In this document: one piece after another, positions 32,970 to 45,402 of the stretch
How positions within the stretch are numbered: position 1 is the first letter of the stretch
Layout: the number at the start of each line of letters is the position of its first letter
Assembly (NCBI RefSeq): GCF_009792315.1
Contig: NZ_CP045542.1
Span: 62,001-126,000, forward strand
Reading direction: 5' to 3'
Source: Mycoplasma sp. NEAQ87857
GTDB taxonomy: Bacteria; Bacillota_I; Bacilli_A; Mycoplasmatales; Metamycoplasmataceae
Length of the DNA: 64,000 nt
Program-made: the position numbers and the translations under genes
The notes under the pieces: generated by a model
Told to the model about the DNA's origin: nothing
What the model saw: the letters and a program-made list of their open reading frames with translations, nothing else
Databases searched by the model: none

Positions 32970-35900
32970 TTAACCTAAATAGTTTTTAGGTCTTTTTCAG
33001 TTTAAAGCAGAATCAAAATCACTATCAATTGGGTCATTTTTGTGTAATTTACGATATTCTTTAGCTTCTTCTCTTGTTATAATTTTAGGTAAAAAAGGTT
33101 TTTCTTTAGTAAAATCAACTCCTACTCAAGAAGGACCATTAGCATAGATGCTTCTAGGTAAATATGGATATTCATATTCATCAGGGTTAGGATAGTTAAT
33201 AATAGTTAAAATATATGAATCAGGAGTTAATTTATAATTAGCAATAATGTAATCATCATTTCTTTCAAAGATTAATCTATTAGGGTTCATTTCAAAAGTT
33301 TCAAAACCATTAGTTGTTTGTAATTTGTTTAATTTGATAATAACGTCATATGCTTTTCTAGTGTTATCACGAAAATCTGTATTAGTTAAATCAACAACTT
33401 TTCATCTTCCATCTAAAAATACTTCATTTCAAGCGTGAGCTGCATCTTGACCATTTTTATTAGTAATTCCACCTACTATTCTTACAGGTATATTTAATAA
33501 AGTTAAAGCAATAGATAAATTTCTACTATAACCAACACATTCAATGCTTCTTGTATCTTGATCAAATATTGTTGTTGGATTAGATACTCCTTTACCATTA
33601 GAATAAAAATCTCCATAACCAAAACTTAAACCACTATCACCTGGGTAATAATAAGTATTAGTACAAATATAAAACATTACAGCTTTTACTTTTTGTTCAT
33701 CAGTTCAATTTTTATCAATGATTTTAGGTAATATTTCTTTTCATTTTTTAAATCACTCTTTGTATTCATTTAATGGATTGATCAACATATGTTTATTATT
33801 TTTAAATCACTCTTTGTATTCATCATTGTTTTTGAGCTTATTTAATTTTGTTGGATTTAAATGTTCTTTATGAAATTCCATAAAACTAGAATTAAAGAAA
33901 TTGGGTTGAGAAAATAATAAATTAGCTAATATATTCTCTGAAGGAGATATCAAAGTACCTTTGTTTTCGTTTAACCTAAACTTAGAATCTATATTAACAT
34001 AATTTACATATTTTTTATAATCACTTTCATTTCAATAAACTAATTGAGAAAATGGTAAATAATAACCATACTTAAATGATATGTCACTAATATTATTTAC
34101 AAATAAGTCCCCATATGAAAATTTTATATTTTTATTTAAAGTATTAAAATAATTTTGATTTTTTATCATAAAATCTTTATAAAAACTTTCGATATATTTA
34201 GATCTAATTTCGAAACCAAAAGTTCAATTTGAATATTCACTTGGTTCATTATTTAAATCCCCAGTTTCTTCAAAAATAAAATTAGTTCTATTTTGTAAAT
34301 ACCTAGCTATTGAAGGATTAGAAGCTTCATATTTTTTATAATCATTTAAAGCAATAACTTCATTATCATTTATTTCTCCAATACTATTATTCATATTTAT
34401 AACCATTGATTGAATTTCGGGTGAGTTATAATATTTAATTCAACTAGTAAAGTATTTGTAATTTAAAAAAAGGTCTTTAGTTTCATTATCTTTACCATAT
34501 TCTTGAATTTCGGGTGAGATTTTGGGGGAGATTAATGTTTGATTTTTTTCATAATCAAAATAAAATAATTCACCTTTTTCTCTTAGGCCAGTAATAGGAA
34601 CTTCAGTACTAGAGTATCGAGCAAATACTCCATTATCGATAAAAGAATCTTGAATTTTGGGGGAGATTTTGGGGGAGATTAATTCTGTTTCTTCTAATGA
34701 AAAAACATAATCACTTGGTTTTTGTTGAAAATAAGAACTTGAATCATCAAAATCATATGCCAATCCACCACTTGAAGGACTTTGAAAATAACTTCTTCAA
34801 CCTGTAAAAATTATTTTTATCATCTCAATAAAAAAGTCAATTCTTTTATTGATTTGCCAAAATAATTCACCATTTTTGTTGTAATATTCTTTAATTTTAT
34901 TTAGTTCATAAATATAATATTGTCATTTTATTTGTTGTTCTAAAGGTATTTCTATATTAATAATTTTATTTTGTTTTTTATTAAAAAATAAATCATAAGG
35001 AGTAAGGTCCATTCCAAAATTATCATCTGGGTTATTGTTTTTAAATTGTACAAATTCTTGTCAATGTTGTTCGTTTAAATATCCATTTTCTTGTTGAATA
35101 AAATCTTTAATTTTATTTAGTTTATCTAAATAAGTCTCTTGGTTTATTTGATTTAATTGATTAATATAATTATCAACACTAATATTAGAAGTAATTTCTT
35201 GTTTTAATTGATAAATTTTAGCATTTAATGCTTTTTCATTAAATCTAGTTGGTTGTAAATTAGAAACAAAATCATTAAATTCATTTTGTTTTGTAATTAA
35301 ATTATTGTATTTAGAAATTCAATTGTTAATGTCATTTGTTTTTTGCAATATTTGAGATTTGGTATCGTTATGATTAAGATATCAATTTTGTTGTTCAAAA
35401 GTATTTTTTTCATTTTGGTTAATAATCTTTTCAAGATTTAAACTTCTATATTCTTTTATTTTTGAGTCTAAATTTTTATATAAAGTATCAAATTCTTGTT
35501 TTTCTAATTCTTTATTAAATTCCTGTTTTAACTCTTCTAATTGAGTTTTAACAACATCAATCTTATTTAAATTTAAATTACTATTAATTGCATTTTTTAA
35601 ATAAATAATAGTGAAATTATCTTTTGAAGGTTTATCTTTAATTGCATCAAATTCTTGTTTCAATTCTTCTTTAGTTTGGTTATATGTTAAACATAATTGT
35701 TTTAATTTTTGAATTTGTGTATCTATGTCGTTTAAATCATTGTTTTGTAATTTATTAATAATAATAGAGTATAATGTCGAAACATTTTGTTGATTTAATC
35801 AAGTAGTTATGTTTGGGTTTTTAATTTGATTTAAATAATTTTGTTTGGTTTGAATTTTAGTATTCAAAATTTGATTTAAATGATTAATTTTGTTAGTTAG

Positions 35901-36656
35901 GTTATTAATATTATTTGTCTGTAAATCGTTGGAAATCTCTTGTTGAAGGGTTTTGACTTCTTCATCATTTAATCAGTCATTATGAGTGGTGATTAGGTTT
36001 TGAAAGTTATTTGTTAAATCTTGTTTATATTGTAAAAAAGATTGTTTTTCCTGGTATTTAGTTAAACATAATTGTTGTAATTTTTGAATTAAGTTTGTTA
36101 TTTGGTTTAAATCATTATTTTGAAGTTGATTAACAATTTGATGATATAAAGATTTAACTTCCATATCATCTAATCAAGTAGTTATGTTGGGGTTTTCAAT
36201 TTGATTTAAATAATTTTGTTTGGTTTGAATTTTAGTATTCAAAATTTGATTTAAATGATTAATTTTGTTCTTTAGGTTATTGATATCATTTGTTTGTAAA
36301 TCGTTGAAAATCTCTTGTTGAAGGGTTTTGACTTCTTCATCATTTAATCAGTCATTATGAGTGGTGATTAGGTTTTGAAAGTTATTTGTTAAATCTTGTT
36401 TATATTGTAAAAAAGATTGTTTTTTCTTATTTTTTATACCTACAATAGTTGAAGGAACAATGATTGTAGTAATTCCTAATGTAGTAATTAAAGGGATTCA
36501 AAGTTTTTTAGATTTAATAAATGGTGTTTGTGTTTGAAGATGAATTTTATCAATATTTTTTGCATTATTTTTATATAAATTATCAATTTTATTTGTTATA
36601 TCTTTGGTATATTTTTCTTTCGAAATATCTTTGTTGATTTTATTATTTTTAGACAT
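32970..36656 (-). CDS. Membrane-anchored transglutaminase-like surface protein
   Basis: 1228 residues. One membrane span near 52-72 (LWIPLITTLGITTIIVPSTI) acts as signal anchor. Residues ~75-440 are coiled coil with an internal duplication, visible in DNA as near-identical blocks at 35938-36060 and 36300-36420. Near residues 1038-1090 it has a papain-like transglutaminase core: Cys in SIECVGYSRN (~1040), His in AAHAWNEV (~1074) and Asp in KVVDLTN (~1089), all three catalytic residues. This may cut or cross-link proteins at the cell surface. Three short repeats of LISPKISP flank a loop near 640-720. The ATG follows AGGAGCAAA. Confidence 0.8.
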
Positions 36657-36728
36657 TTTGCTCCTATATATAAATATATATAATTATTATATTTTAATCT
36701 TTTGCATTCATTTTATATTTATTGAAAA

Positions 36729-36750
36729 AATCTCCTAATGGAGATTTTAA
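36729..36750 (-). terminator. Terminator of the coiled-coil protein gene
   Basis: AAAATCTCC-TAAT-GGAGATTTT followed by A/T-rich DNA, just after the stop at 36756 on the minus strand. Confidence 0.65.
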
Positions 36751-36755
36751 TATAT

Positions 36756-39700
36756 TTAAATATCCTCATGAAATTTTAAGTCTTCAATTTGAACAGGTAT
36801 ATTATCCTTATCTAAAAACGAAAAACCATATATTTTAAATAAAGGCCCAGGGAAATACCAACGAACCAAACCAAACGTATTAGGTCAATAGAAATATTCT
36901 TTATTTTTAATATTTATTTCTTCTTTTAAAAAAGATAGTCCATTACTAATTTTATAATACTCAGGATTAGTTGGTTCAAAATTATTATCAGGTACTATTT
37001 TTAATTCTGTTAATCCACCTTCTACTCAAATATCAATATTTCCTTCATGAAAATTTGTTGAAAACTTAAGCTCATACTCACCCTCCATTCATTGTTCTTT
37101 ATATAAAAAAGGTATATTGATTTTAGCTTTATCATATTCATCATTTATATCAATTTTAACTTTAAAAGGCTCTCATTTATCCGAAGCATAGGTATCTCTA
37201 ATACCATAAAGTTCGATATATTTTATATTATTTTTATTAAGTTTATCAAGTAGATTTTTTTCTGACGACATTAAATATTTCACTTTTGTTGGAAACTCAC
37301 CAATGTTATATGTTAAATCAGTTAATAAAAGATAACCATCATTAGTTCTTTTTTTGTAATATTGTGTGTTAGGGTTATATCTAAAAAATTCACTTTCTTT
37401 ATTGTTAGTAAAAATATCTATTAGAAAATTCATTGGTTTAATTGAAGATAAATTCTTTTGCAATTTAGATATTTTTTGGTTTAAAACATCAATTTCTTTT
37501 AGTTTTTCATCTAATTTTTCACTCATACCATTTGCTAATTCAATTCAAGCGGCTTTAGTTTTTTTAAATAATGATATAAGATCCTTTGGTGATGTTGAAG
37601 TAATAAATGTTTTTAAAAACTCTTTTAAATCTTCATACTTAATAATAGGTTCTTTTGATTCACCCATTTTTTTGCAATATGCTTCAAAATCGTTTTCGAG
37701 ACTTTCAAGTTCTAAGTTTTTGTTTTCTATTGCTGATTCATAATCTAATAATTCTCTTAAATATTCATCATTTGAGTATATTACGTCCGTGTTTTTCAAC
37801 ATACTTTTTTGCATTTCTAGCGAATTTAGTTGAAATTCTAATAGACCCTTCTTTTTTAAATATGTTTCAACATAGTAAGTGATTGCATATTTGTCTTTTA
37901 ATTCTTTGATTCGTTTTACAAAAGGAATGTTTTCTACTGATGAAGTACCATCTGCAGGGTTTAATATTCATAAAGATAATTTATTAATGAAATCTATAAT
38001 TTCATCATAATCTCTTCCTTTGTTGTGTCAAAGTAATAACTCTTTGAGCAATCTATCTTGTTCAATCTTTTTAGATGCTAATTTTGCTTTTCAAGATTCG
38101 ATTTTTGTTTTGTAATCTTCTATTGTTTTATTTAATTCTTCTATTTTTGCTTTTTTGATTTTATTATCTTTTAAAGCTTCATCTCTCTCTGCTCTAGCTT
38201 CATCTCTCTCTGCTCTAGCTTCATCTCTCTCTGCTCTAGCTTTATCTCTCTCAGTTTCAGTTGTCGCTAACAATTTTCTTAGATTATCATTTTCTTCATG
38301 TAAAGCATTATTTTCAGCGTTTTTTATTCCAAGTTCATTATTTAATTCTAAAATTCGTTTATTTAATTCATTTATATTTCTATTAAGTTTCTCCTTAGTA
38401 GCTTCTAAGTCTTGAATTTGACCATTTAATGCTTCTTCTTTTAATCTAAAATACTCATTTTGGAATTCAATCATTTTGTTATTTAAATCATATAATTTAT
38501 TGTTATACTCTGTAATTTTAGATTGAATAGTATTTAAGTTTTGGTTTTGAACATCATCTAATACAGTAATAGCATTAAACAAAGGTTCTAAGTTAGTCAT
38601 TAAAGGTTTTAATGGAGACATATATGTCTCTAAGCTAGTTTCTTCAGCTTGTTTAACACTAGAAATATAAGTAGAGTATTTACTAATTAATTCTACTTCT
38701 TTAGCTTTTAAGTTCTCTAAGATTTCAATTGCTTTAGCTTTATTATTAGCCAATAATCTATTAGATGTTTCTAATTGCTCTTTAGTAGTATTTAGTTCTC
38801 TAGTTGTTGCTAGTAATTGAGTTTGGGTTTGAGCTAATTCAGCTTTTTTAGATTCTAATTCAAGTTTAATATTGTTTAATTCTAAAACTTTAGCATCATA
38901 GTTTTGTTGTAAAGTTTTTAAATCTTCTTGTAATTGATTAAATTGTGCTAAAAGCTCATTGTATTTAGCTTCTAAAGGTTCTAATCTAGTAGTTTTATAT
39001 TCAGCAATAATATCATTGATTTTACTAATAGATTTTTCTACATCTGAACTAAAGTTATCTAAGTTATCTTCATTATTATCATTATTTAAAGCTGCTTCTA
39101 AAGCTGCTTTTTCATTTTGAATTAATTTTGATACTTGGTCTTTATTAGCATAGTTAGAATCACTATCAATAGTGTTTTTAATACCATCTAAAGCACTAAT
39201 AATAGAACCTAAACTCTTATTTAAGTTAGTTTTAACATTAGCTTTTAAGTTAGTTAATGTAGTTTGAAGATCTACGTTTTTTGCTTCTAGTGTGGTATTT
39301 TGGTTTTCTAATTGAGTTTTTAATTCTTCAAGGTTAGCAATTTTTGATTCATTAGATGATTTAACTTCACTTAATTCATTAACTTGAGCTTTAGCAGCTT
39401 CAAGTTCTAATAAAGTAGCACTTAAAGTACTAGAAGTTTCATCAAATAATTGGTCATCTAAACTTGAAATCTCTTTGAAGAAGTTTTTAACATTAGCTGC
39501 TATTAAAGCTGTATCAATTCCATTAACCATAGTAAAATCTTTAGTTTCTTTAGCTTTAGCTAATTGGTCTTTAGTTTCAGCTAACATCGCTTGAAGTCTT
39601 TGAGCATAGATATTAACTTTAGATAATTTATCTTCTACAATTTGTTTAAAGCTATTAACAAATTGTACGTTAGTTAATAATGATAAGTCTCTAGTAGATA

Positions 39701-40508
39701 AGTTATTTAGTTTTTTACTATATTCATCTAAATGAATTAATTGTTGTTCTACAGTAGCAATTTGGTTAGCTATTACAGATTCTAAGTTAGTTGAAACTTG
39801 GTTAATTTCATTTAATTTGCTTGCTAAAATCTCTTTAGTTTTTTGAATTTCAGCATATAAAATAAGTTGTAATTGATTATTAGCATTATCTAAGTTATCT
39901 TTAATGCTATTTAGTTTTTGAATTGCTTTAATTACATCTTTACGATTATTAATTTCAATACTATCTACTTCTTCAAAAGACCTATTAATAATATCAATAA
40001 TGACTGAGATATTATTTGAGATAGCTTCTGTTAAAGAAGAAGTATTAGCTTGAGCTTTAACAAAAGAATCTTTAACTAATTGTAGCTTAATCTTATAATC
40101 TTGAATTTGACGTTGAATTTCATTATTAATTTCACTAAATCCTAATGAATTAATATCAATTTCATTATTATCATTAGTATTAGAATTTTTAGATTTATCT
40201 AAAAATTCTTGTAATAACTTAATGATTTCATTTTGGTCAATGTTTTTAAAGTTATCACTTAAATTATTAATTGCTACTAATCTAGTATATTGGTCATTTA
40301 AGATATTCTTTTGAGTAGTTAGTTGTTTATGCTTGATTTTTCATTGTTCTAATTCAGATTGTAATCGAGTAATTTCGCTATCTCTAATAGCGATTTTTTT
40401 ATTTAAAGGAATTAAAATTGAAGGAGCTGTAATACAACTACCAATTACTAAACCAGCTGTAGTAGCTCCTAAAATTATAAGTTTATTTTTTTTATTAGTG
40501 TTTGTCAT
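36756..40508 (-). CDS. Large membrane-anchored coiled-coil protein
   Basis: 1250 residues. Signal-anchor span near 9-32 (KLIILGATTAGLVIGSCITA), then almost continuous coiled coil to about residue 940. It includes near 780-805 a tandem charged repeat (AERDEAR units), whose DNA repeats (CTCTCTCTGCTCTAGCTTCAT) could expand or contract. The last ~250 residues form a separate globular domain (YYKKRTNDGYLLLTDLTYN ... WMEGEYELKFSTNFHEGN) of unknown fold. Probably a rod holding the C-terminal domain away from the membrane. Its promoter is flanked by two ICE operators. Confidence 0.75.
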
Positions 40509-40552
40509 ATTTACTCCTATGAATTTTATAAATATTTAATACCTTATAAATA

Positions 40553-40618
40553 TGAAAACGTTTTCACATTCATATATAGATATTATAAATCGATTTTTAA
40601 AATATGAAAACGTTTTCA
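40553..40618. promoter_or_regulatory. Promoter flanked by two perfect ICE operators
   Basis: TGAAAACGTTTTCA at 40553-40566 and again at 40605-40618, 52 bases apart. Between them on the minus strand lies TATAAT (about 40582-40587) for the gene at 40508. Two sites about five helical turns apart around a -10 box is the classical layout for repression by looping. Confidence 0.7.
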
Positions 40619-40639
40619 TAAAAAAATAATATAAAAAAT

Positions 40640-40661
40640 GTATCACCATTGGTGATACATA
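40640..40661 (-). terminator. Terminator of the membrane nuclease gene
   Basis: TGTATCACCATTGGTGATACA, a perfect hairpin directly after the nuclease stop on the minus strand, followed by TTTTTTATATTATTT. Confidence 0.65.
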
Positions 40662-40667
40662 AAATCA

Positions 40668-41948
40668 TTAACTTATCTTTTGTTTAAAGTACTCAATAGG
40701 TTCATTATAAGTAGTTGAATCTACTAAGTTAAATAAACTACTATCATATATTACAGCTACTTGTTCAATTTGAGCTTTACCAAATTGATTAGTAGCTAAT
40801 AAATCATTTGGAATATTTGTATCTACTTGTTTTTGAATTGCTACTTTTCATTTATTACTATTAGTTAATTGATTTAAATAATTAACAATAAGATTTAAGT
40901 TTTGTAAATTAGTACTATCATCATTATCATTAATTTCTGTTAATCCTATTAAATCCATACCACTTTTTGCAATGATGTTAGCTATAGCATATGCTTTAGC
41001 TTCATTACCACCATAATTTAAGATATTTCAATGACCTAATCTTAAGGTATTAATATCTTTAGTTAAGTTTAATTTAACTTGTTTATTAACTAAATTAGAA
41101 CTTAACATATGATTAATAAGTTTAATATCTGTATAAACAGGAGCGTGATCTGATACTAAAGCTCTAATAACTTTATTATCAGGCATTTGGTTATATTTAC
41201 TATCTCATCCAGGTTTAGTTTTTAAATCATTTTTAGCTACAAAATCTCTAAAAGTTTTATAAATATCAATTTTAAACTCTTTAGTTGAATTAGTTTGATT
41301 AATAACTATTGGATTAAAGAATGTTTTGTCATTATTAATAAAAAACATCTTATCATATTGATTTGCATAATTACCTTTAGTACCTAAAGATGTTAAAAAT
41401 CTCTCTCCATAAAGTTTTTTATTTGTTGGGTTAAAGTTAGTGCTTAAGGTGCTTTCTAAGTTATTTTCTACAAACTTTCTAGCTAAAAAGTAGTTTTCAT
41501 TTTTGATATTAGTATCTCCACCATAGATTACTAAATCACTATTATCACTTTGACTTAATAAAACATCTTTTAAAGCTAAAAATTCACTAACTTCTTGAGC
41601 TCCTTGATTATCTAAATTAGATAATTTGTTATCACTATCAGCTAAATTTCCTGCAGGTTTAGGTTCTATAAAGTCTTTTCTAGTAGTTTGTCCTGGAGAA
41701 TCTAAGTGATTAAAGATAGTAGTAATAGTTTTATTAGTATTAGCTAAATTAAACTTAGTAATAAATGGTTTTCTAACAAAAATGGTTTGGTCTTCAAATA
41801 GTGAAACATCTTTATTTTTACCTGGATTATCGTTATTTTTAGCATTATACTTAGTATATCCATAATAAGCTCCTGCAATTGCTGAAGTTGCTAAAGTTAT
41901 TAATGAAATGAAAGTAATAATAGTCTTTTTATATTTTATTTTGCTCAT
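40668..41948 (-). CDS. Membrane nuclease (EEP fold, MnuA-like), circularly permuted
   Basis: 426 residues with an N-terminal signal anchor (residues 8-28). Endonuclease/exonuclease/phosphatase motifs are all present but in rotated order: FVRKPF (~57), NHLDSPG (~81), GGDTNI (~142), YDKMFF (~197), SDHAP (~264) and only then LRLGHWNILNYGG (~299) and GLTEIND (~333), ending after QIEQVAVIYDSSLF. In mycoplasmal MnuA-type nucleases GHWN and TEIN come first. The protein thus looks like a circular permutation; with all metal and catalytic motifs kept it should still be an active surface nuclease for nucleotide scavenging or DNA uptake. Confidence 0.8.
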
Positions 41949-42116
41949 TTTTACTCCTATAATGTTAAAGTTATGAAATAAGAAAATTAAATTCTTGCTC
42001 TTATTTCAATAAAATACATTTTTTTGAAATTACAATTTATTATATTTAAGGTTATAAGAGACAAAAACCACCTTCTAAATAAGGTAGTTTTATGTTTAAT
42101 CACTAATAAAGCACTC

Positions 42117-42671
42117 TTATTTATTAAATTTGTTCTCTAAATATTTTGAAAGCATTTTACAATTTTTTCTTAATAATTTTATTTCCATTTGTGCTCAAGT
42201 ATAGCACTTAATCTTGTTATTTTCAAGAACTATAAAATGATTTAAATAAGATAATAATTGTTCTTTTGAACATTTTTTTAATACTGAAGTAAGTTTTAGA
42301 TAATGTCTTAGAAATCATATTTTATCTACTATGTCAATATCATCATACCAAATACCATTTAATGACTTAACATAATTATGAAGTTGCTCTTCAAAAGATT
42401 CGTTTTCACAATCTAAATGTTGGATGATTCAATCAATTTCACTAAGAGTTAAATAAGGAATGTTTTTGATAAATAAAATCATAAATTGATGAACATTTTT
42501 ATCTTTATTTTCTACAAGAATTGAATTTAATGTATATATTAAATCTTCATATTCTAAATCTTTAGCTAATAAACCACACTTAATTTTGTTATTATTAAGT
42601 TCTTTATGCTTTTCAAGGAAATTATTGAATGTTGCTATAGGAACTTTGATATAAGTTAAGTTATTTTTCAT
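42117..42671 (-). CDS. Hypothetical protein, tandem ~200-residue family (diverged member)
   Basis: 184 residues. Its middle, NIPYLTLSEIDWIIQHLD, followed by a conserved Trp-Tyr (GIWYDD), resembles the ELTP-QIK-LL ... WY pattern of the genes at 42931, 43559, 44142, 44762 and 47078. Last gene of the long leftward operon; a hairpin ACCACCTT/AAGGTAGT at about 42067-42088 follows. It shares TAATG with the gene upstream. Confidence 0.6.
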
Positions 42672-42931
42672 TATTTAGTTAATTGTTCTAATTCCTTAAT
42701 TTGATTTTCTAAAAAATAAATAAAGTTTTCTAAAGCAATAATAATATCTCCAGCATACATATCATAATCATCACTAGATACTAATAATTTATTAACTTCT
42801 AAATCATTATTATGTTTTAAAAAATCAAGATTATTTTGGTCAAAGTTATCTAATAATTGTTGAGCTTGGTATTTTAAGATTTCTCTTGCTGTTTTGGTTT
42901 TTAAGAGTTTAATTTGTAATTCTTGGTTCAT
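42671..42931 (-). CDS. Small helical hypothetical protein
   Basis: 86 residues, acidic and helical. It overlaps both neighbours by one base (TAATG type), so it is co-translated with the tandem family. No recognised domain. Confidence 0.65.
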   Translation of the reverse strand: MNQELQIKLLKTKTAREILKYQAQQLLDNFDQNNLDFLKHNNDLEVNKLLVSSDDYDMYAGDIIIALENFIYFLENQIKELEQLTK

Positions 42932-43566
42932 TATTTAGTTCCTTTTTGATTTTGTTTTATATATTTATCAATTTGTTTATTAATGTCTTTAGATTGAAAA
43001 TTAGTTAAATACTGAGTATAGCATTTTTGTTTTCAATCATTAGTTAATATCACTTTTTCTGTTTGTTTATCATATCTAGCATAACTATCATTAGATAATT
43101 TTATTAATCTTGTTAATTCTTGTGGTTTTAATTTTGTTAAACAAGAATTAATTGTATTTATCACTTGTACATTATTAATATCACAATATTTACTTGAACA
43201 ATCTAAACAAACAACACTAGAACGTGTTTCATCGTAAAAAATATCATTATGAACTACATATCATTGTTCTTGAGCTAAAAATTCTTGTTTTAATGTTTTG
43301 TGCATCAATAAAATTTGTTCTATTTGAGCATTAGTTAATTGATTAATCTTTGGTAAAACTAATTCTACTAATTTATTAGCTTGCTTTAAGACTTTAGGAT
43401 CATCATATTGATAAACAAAGTTATGCATTCATAAAAAGATTGCTAAGGTATATCCTTTTTGTGTGGTTTCTAATTCTTTTAAAATCTCTTGATTTGATAC
43501 TTTATTTTGATTTAGAAACTTAATTAAGTACTGATCTCGACGTTCAACATTTGGAATTCTAATCAT
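42931..43566 (-). CDS. Tandem ~200-residue family protein A
   Basis: 211 residues. Family pattern: N-terminal helix with FLNQNKVSNQEILKELE, a central LPKINQLTNAQIEQILL, then EQWY, and a C-terminal block with a run before QIDKYIKQNQKG. It contains VVCLDCSSKYCDIN, a Cys cluster absent from the paralogues. The ATG lies inside the 3' end of the upstream paralogue. Function unknown; soluble. Confidence 0.65.
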
Positions 43567-44176
43567 TTTTTACTCCTTTGTTGGTTTTAACATAATCTTG
43601 AATTTGTTTTTCTACAAGTTTTAAATCTAAGTTAGCAAAATAGTCATTTTGACATTCTTTTTCTCAATTTTTAGTAAAATCAACTTTTTCAGGGTTAGGA
43701 TTATATCTAGCATATAAAGGTGATTTTGATTCAAATTCCTTAGGAACTGAATTAACTTTTAAATATTCATTAATTTGCTTAAAGGCTTCATAATCTATGT
43801 AATCAAGATATTCAATAGTTAATTCAAATCAAATTGAAGCTTTTTTAAAGTTATAATATGATGTTAAACGATATCATTGATTTTTGTTTAAATAATCTTC
43901 TTCAATATATTTATGTCTTCTTAAAAGTTGTTTAATTTGAAAAGGTGTAAGTTCTTGAATATTAGCAAAAATCAATTTTAATAACTTATCAATATTATTT
44001 AAAGCTTTAGTGTCTTTATTATTTTTAATATTTGTACTTACAAAAAAATGAATTATTTGTCTTTTATTTTGATTTTCAAGCTCTTTTATGATTTTAGGAT
44101 CTGTGATTTTTTGTTTGATTAAAAAATCATTTCATTCTTGTTTATATCTTTGTCTTGCTTGTTCTATTTTTGTCAT
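43559..44176 (-). CDS. Tandem ~200-residue family protein B
   Basis: 205 residues. It shares IKQKITDPKIIKELE, IQELTPFQIKQLLRRH, KNQWY and the C-terminal LKLVEKQIQDYVKTNKG with its neighbours. Closest to protein A over the last third (YARYNPNPEKV against YARYDKQTEKV). It overlaps the next gene by eight bases. Function unknown. Confidence 0.65.
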
Positions 44177-44762
44177 TAGTTAGTTCCTTTAGTTCTTGAT
44201 TATATTTAAGTATATGATTGATTTTTCTTTGGGTTATACTTGGTTTTCACATAAAGAAATAATTAGCAAAGAAAATTTTTGTTGAATCATCATATACTAC
44301 TAAACCATCACGATAATTATTGAGTTGAACGTGTTTATAGTAATAATATTCTTCTTCATCTATAGGTAATTTATTAATGATTGTTTGTATTTTTCTTGCT
44401 GTATTTAAATCTTGATTTTGGACTAATTTAACTACTTTTAAATCTCCATCAACATAATATCAACCTTCTTGATATTGAAATCTTTGAATATCTTCTGTAA
44501 AATCTAATAAGTAATGAACTTGTGAAAGAGTTAGTTCTTTAATATAACCAAGTACTAATTTAAGAAATTGATCAACATTTTTATAAAGTTCTATATTAGG
44601 TATTCTTTTTCAACCATATCAAGTACTAATAAACTCAGCAAAAAGTTTTGCTTTAGCATAATCATTAGCTTTTAATTCATTTAATATCTTGGTATCATTG
44701 ATATTCTTTTCTAAAAAAAGATGTAATAAACCAAATGGTTTAAAATCATTAATACTAGTCAT
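44142..44762 (-). CDS. Tandem ~200-residue family protein C
   Basis: 206 residues. It starts MTSINDF, as does protein E (MTTINDF), then LEKNINDTKILNELK, IKELTLSQVHYLLDF and EGWY. The C-terminus differs from A, B and D and overlaps the next gene by 35 bases, which suggests end divergence after duplication. Confidence 0.63.
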
Positions 44763-45352
44763 TATTTATTCCCTTTATTATTTTGTTTAATATAGTCTTT
44801 AATTTGTTGTTTGACTTTAGCTAAATCTAGATTTAAAAAGAAGTTGTTAAAAAATGTTTTTCTTGAATCTTTGTCAATTAAAAGTTGATTATTAACTTCA
44901 TCATATTTAACATCTCGACAAATATATTTAGTTCGCTTAACAAAAGGTACTTGATCAATCATTGCTTTGATTTTTAAAGCAATTTGTTTATCTTGTCCTT
45001 CAACATTAGCAAAAACATTAAATCTCTCATCTGTTCAATATCAATTTTCTTTTAATTGATATTGATTAATAGCATTAGAAAAATCTAATAATGAATGAAC
45101 TTGCATAGGTGTTAAATCTACTAAGTTATTAATAATTAGAGTTAAATACTCATTCATATTTTTTAAAACTTCAGGATCATTAATTTTTCGTTTCTCTTTT
45201 CAATGAAATAAAAAGAATTGAAACTCATTTCCTAAAGAAACATTCTTTAAACAATTTAAAGCTGCTTTATTAGTAATATTGTTTTCTTTTAAAAAATCAT
45301 ATAAATATGATGTTTTTTTAAAATATTCAAGATTAATATTATTATCTATCAT
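44762..45352 (-). CDS. Tandem ~200-residue family protein D
   Basis: 196 residues. LKENNITNKAALN, LVDLTPMQVHSLLDF, KENWYW, and the C-terminal LDLAKVKQQIKDYIKQNNKG place it firmly in the family. It joins protein C through a one-base TAATG overlap. Function unknown. Confidence 0.65.
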
Positions 45353-45402
45353 TGCTCTCCTTATCTTTTGATTAATAAAATATGTAATTTATTTGTAGGG
45401 AG

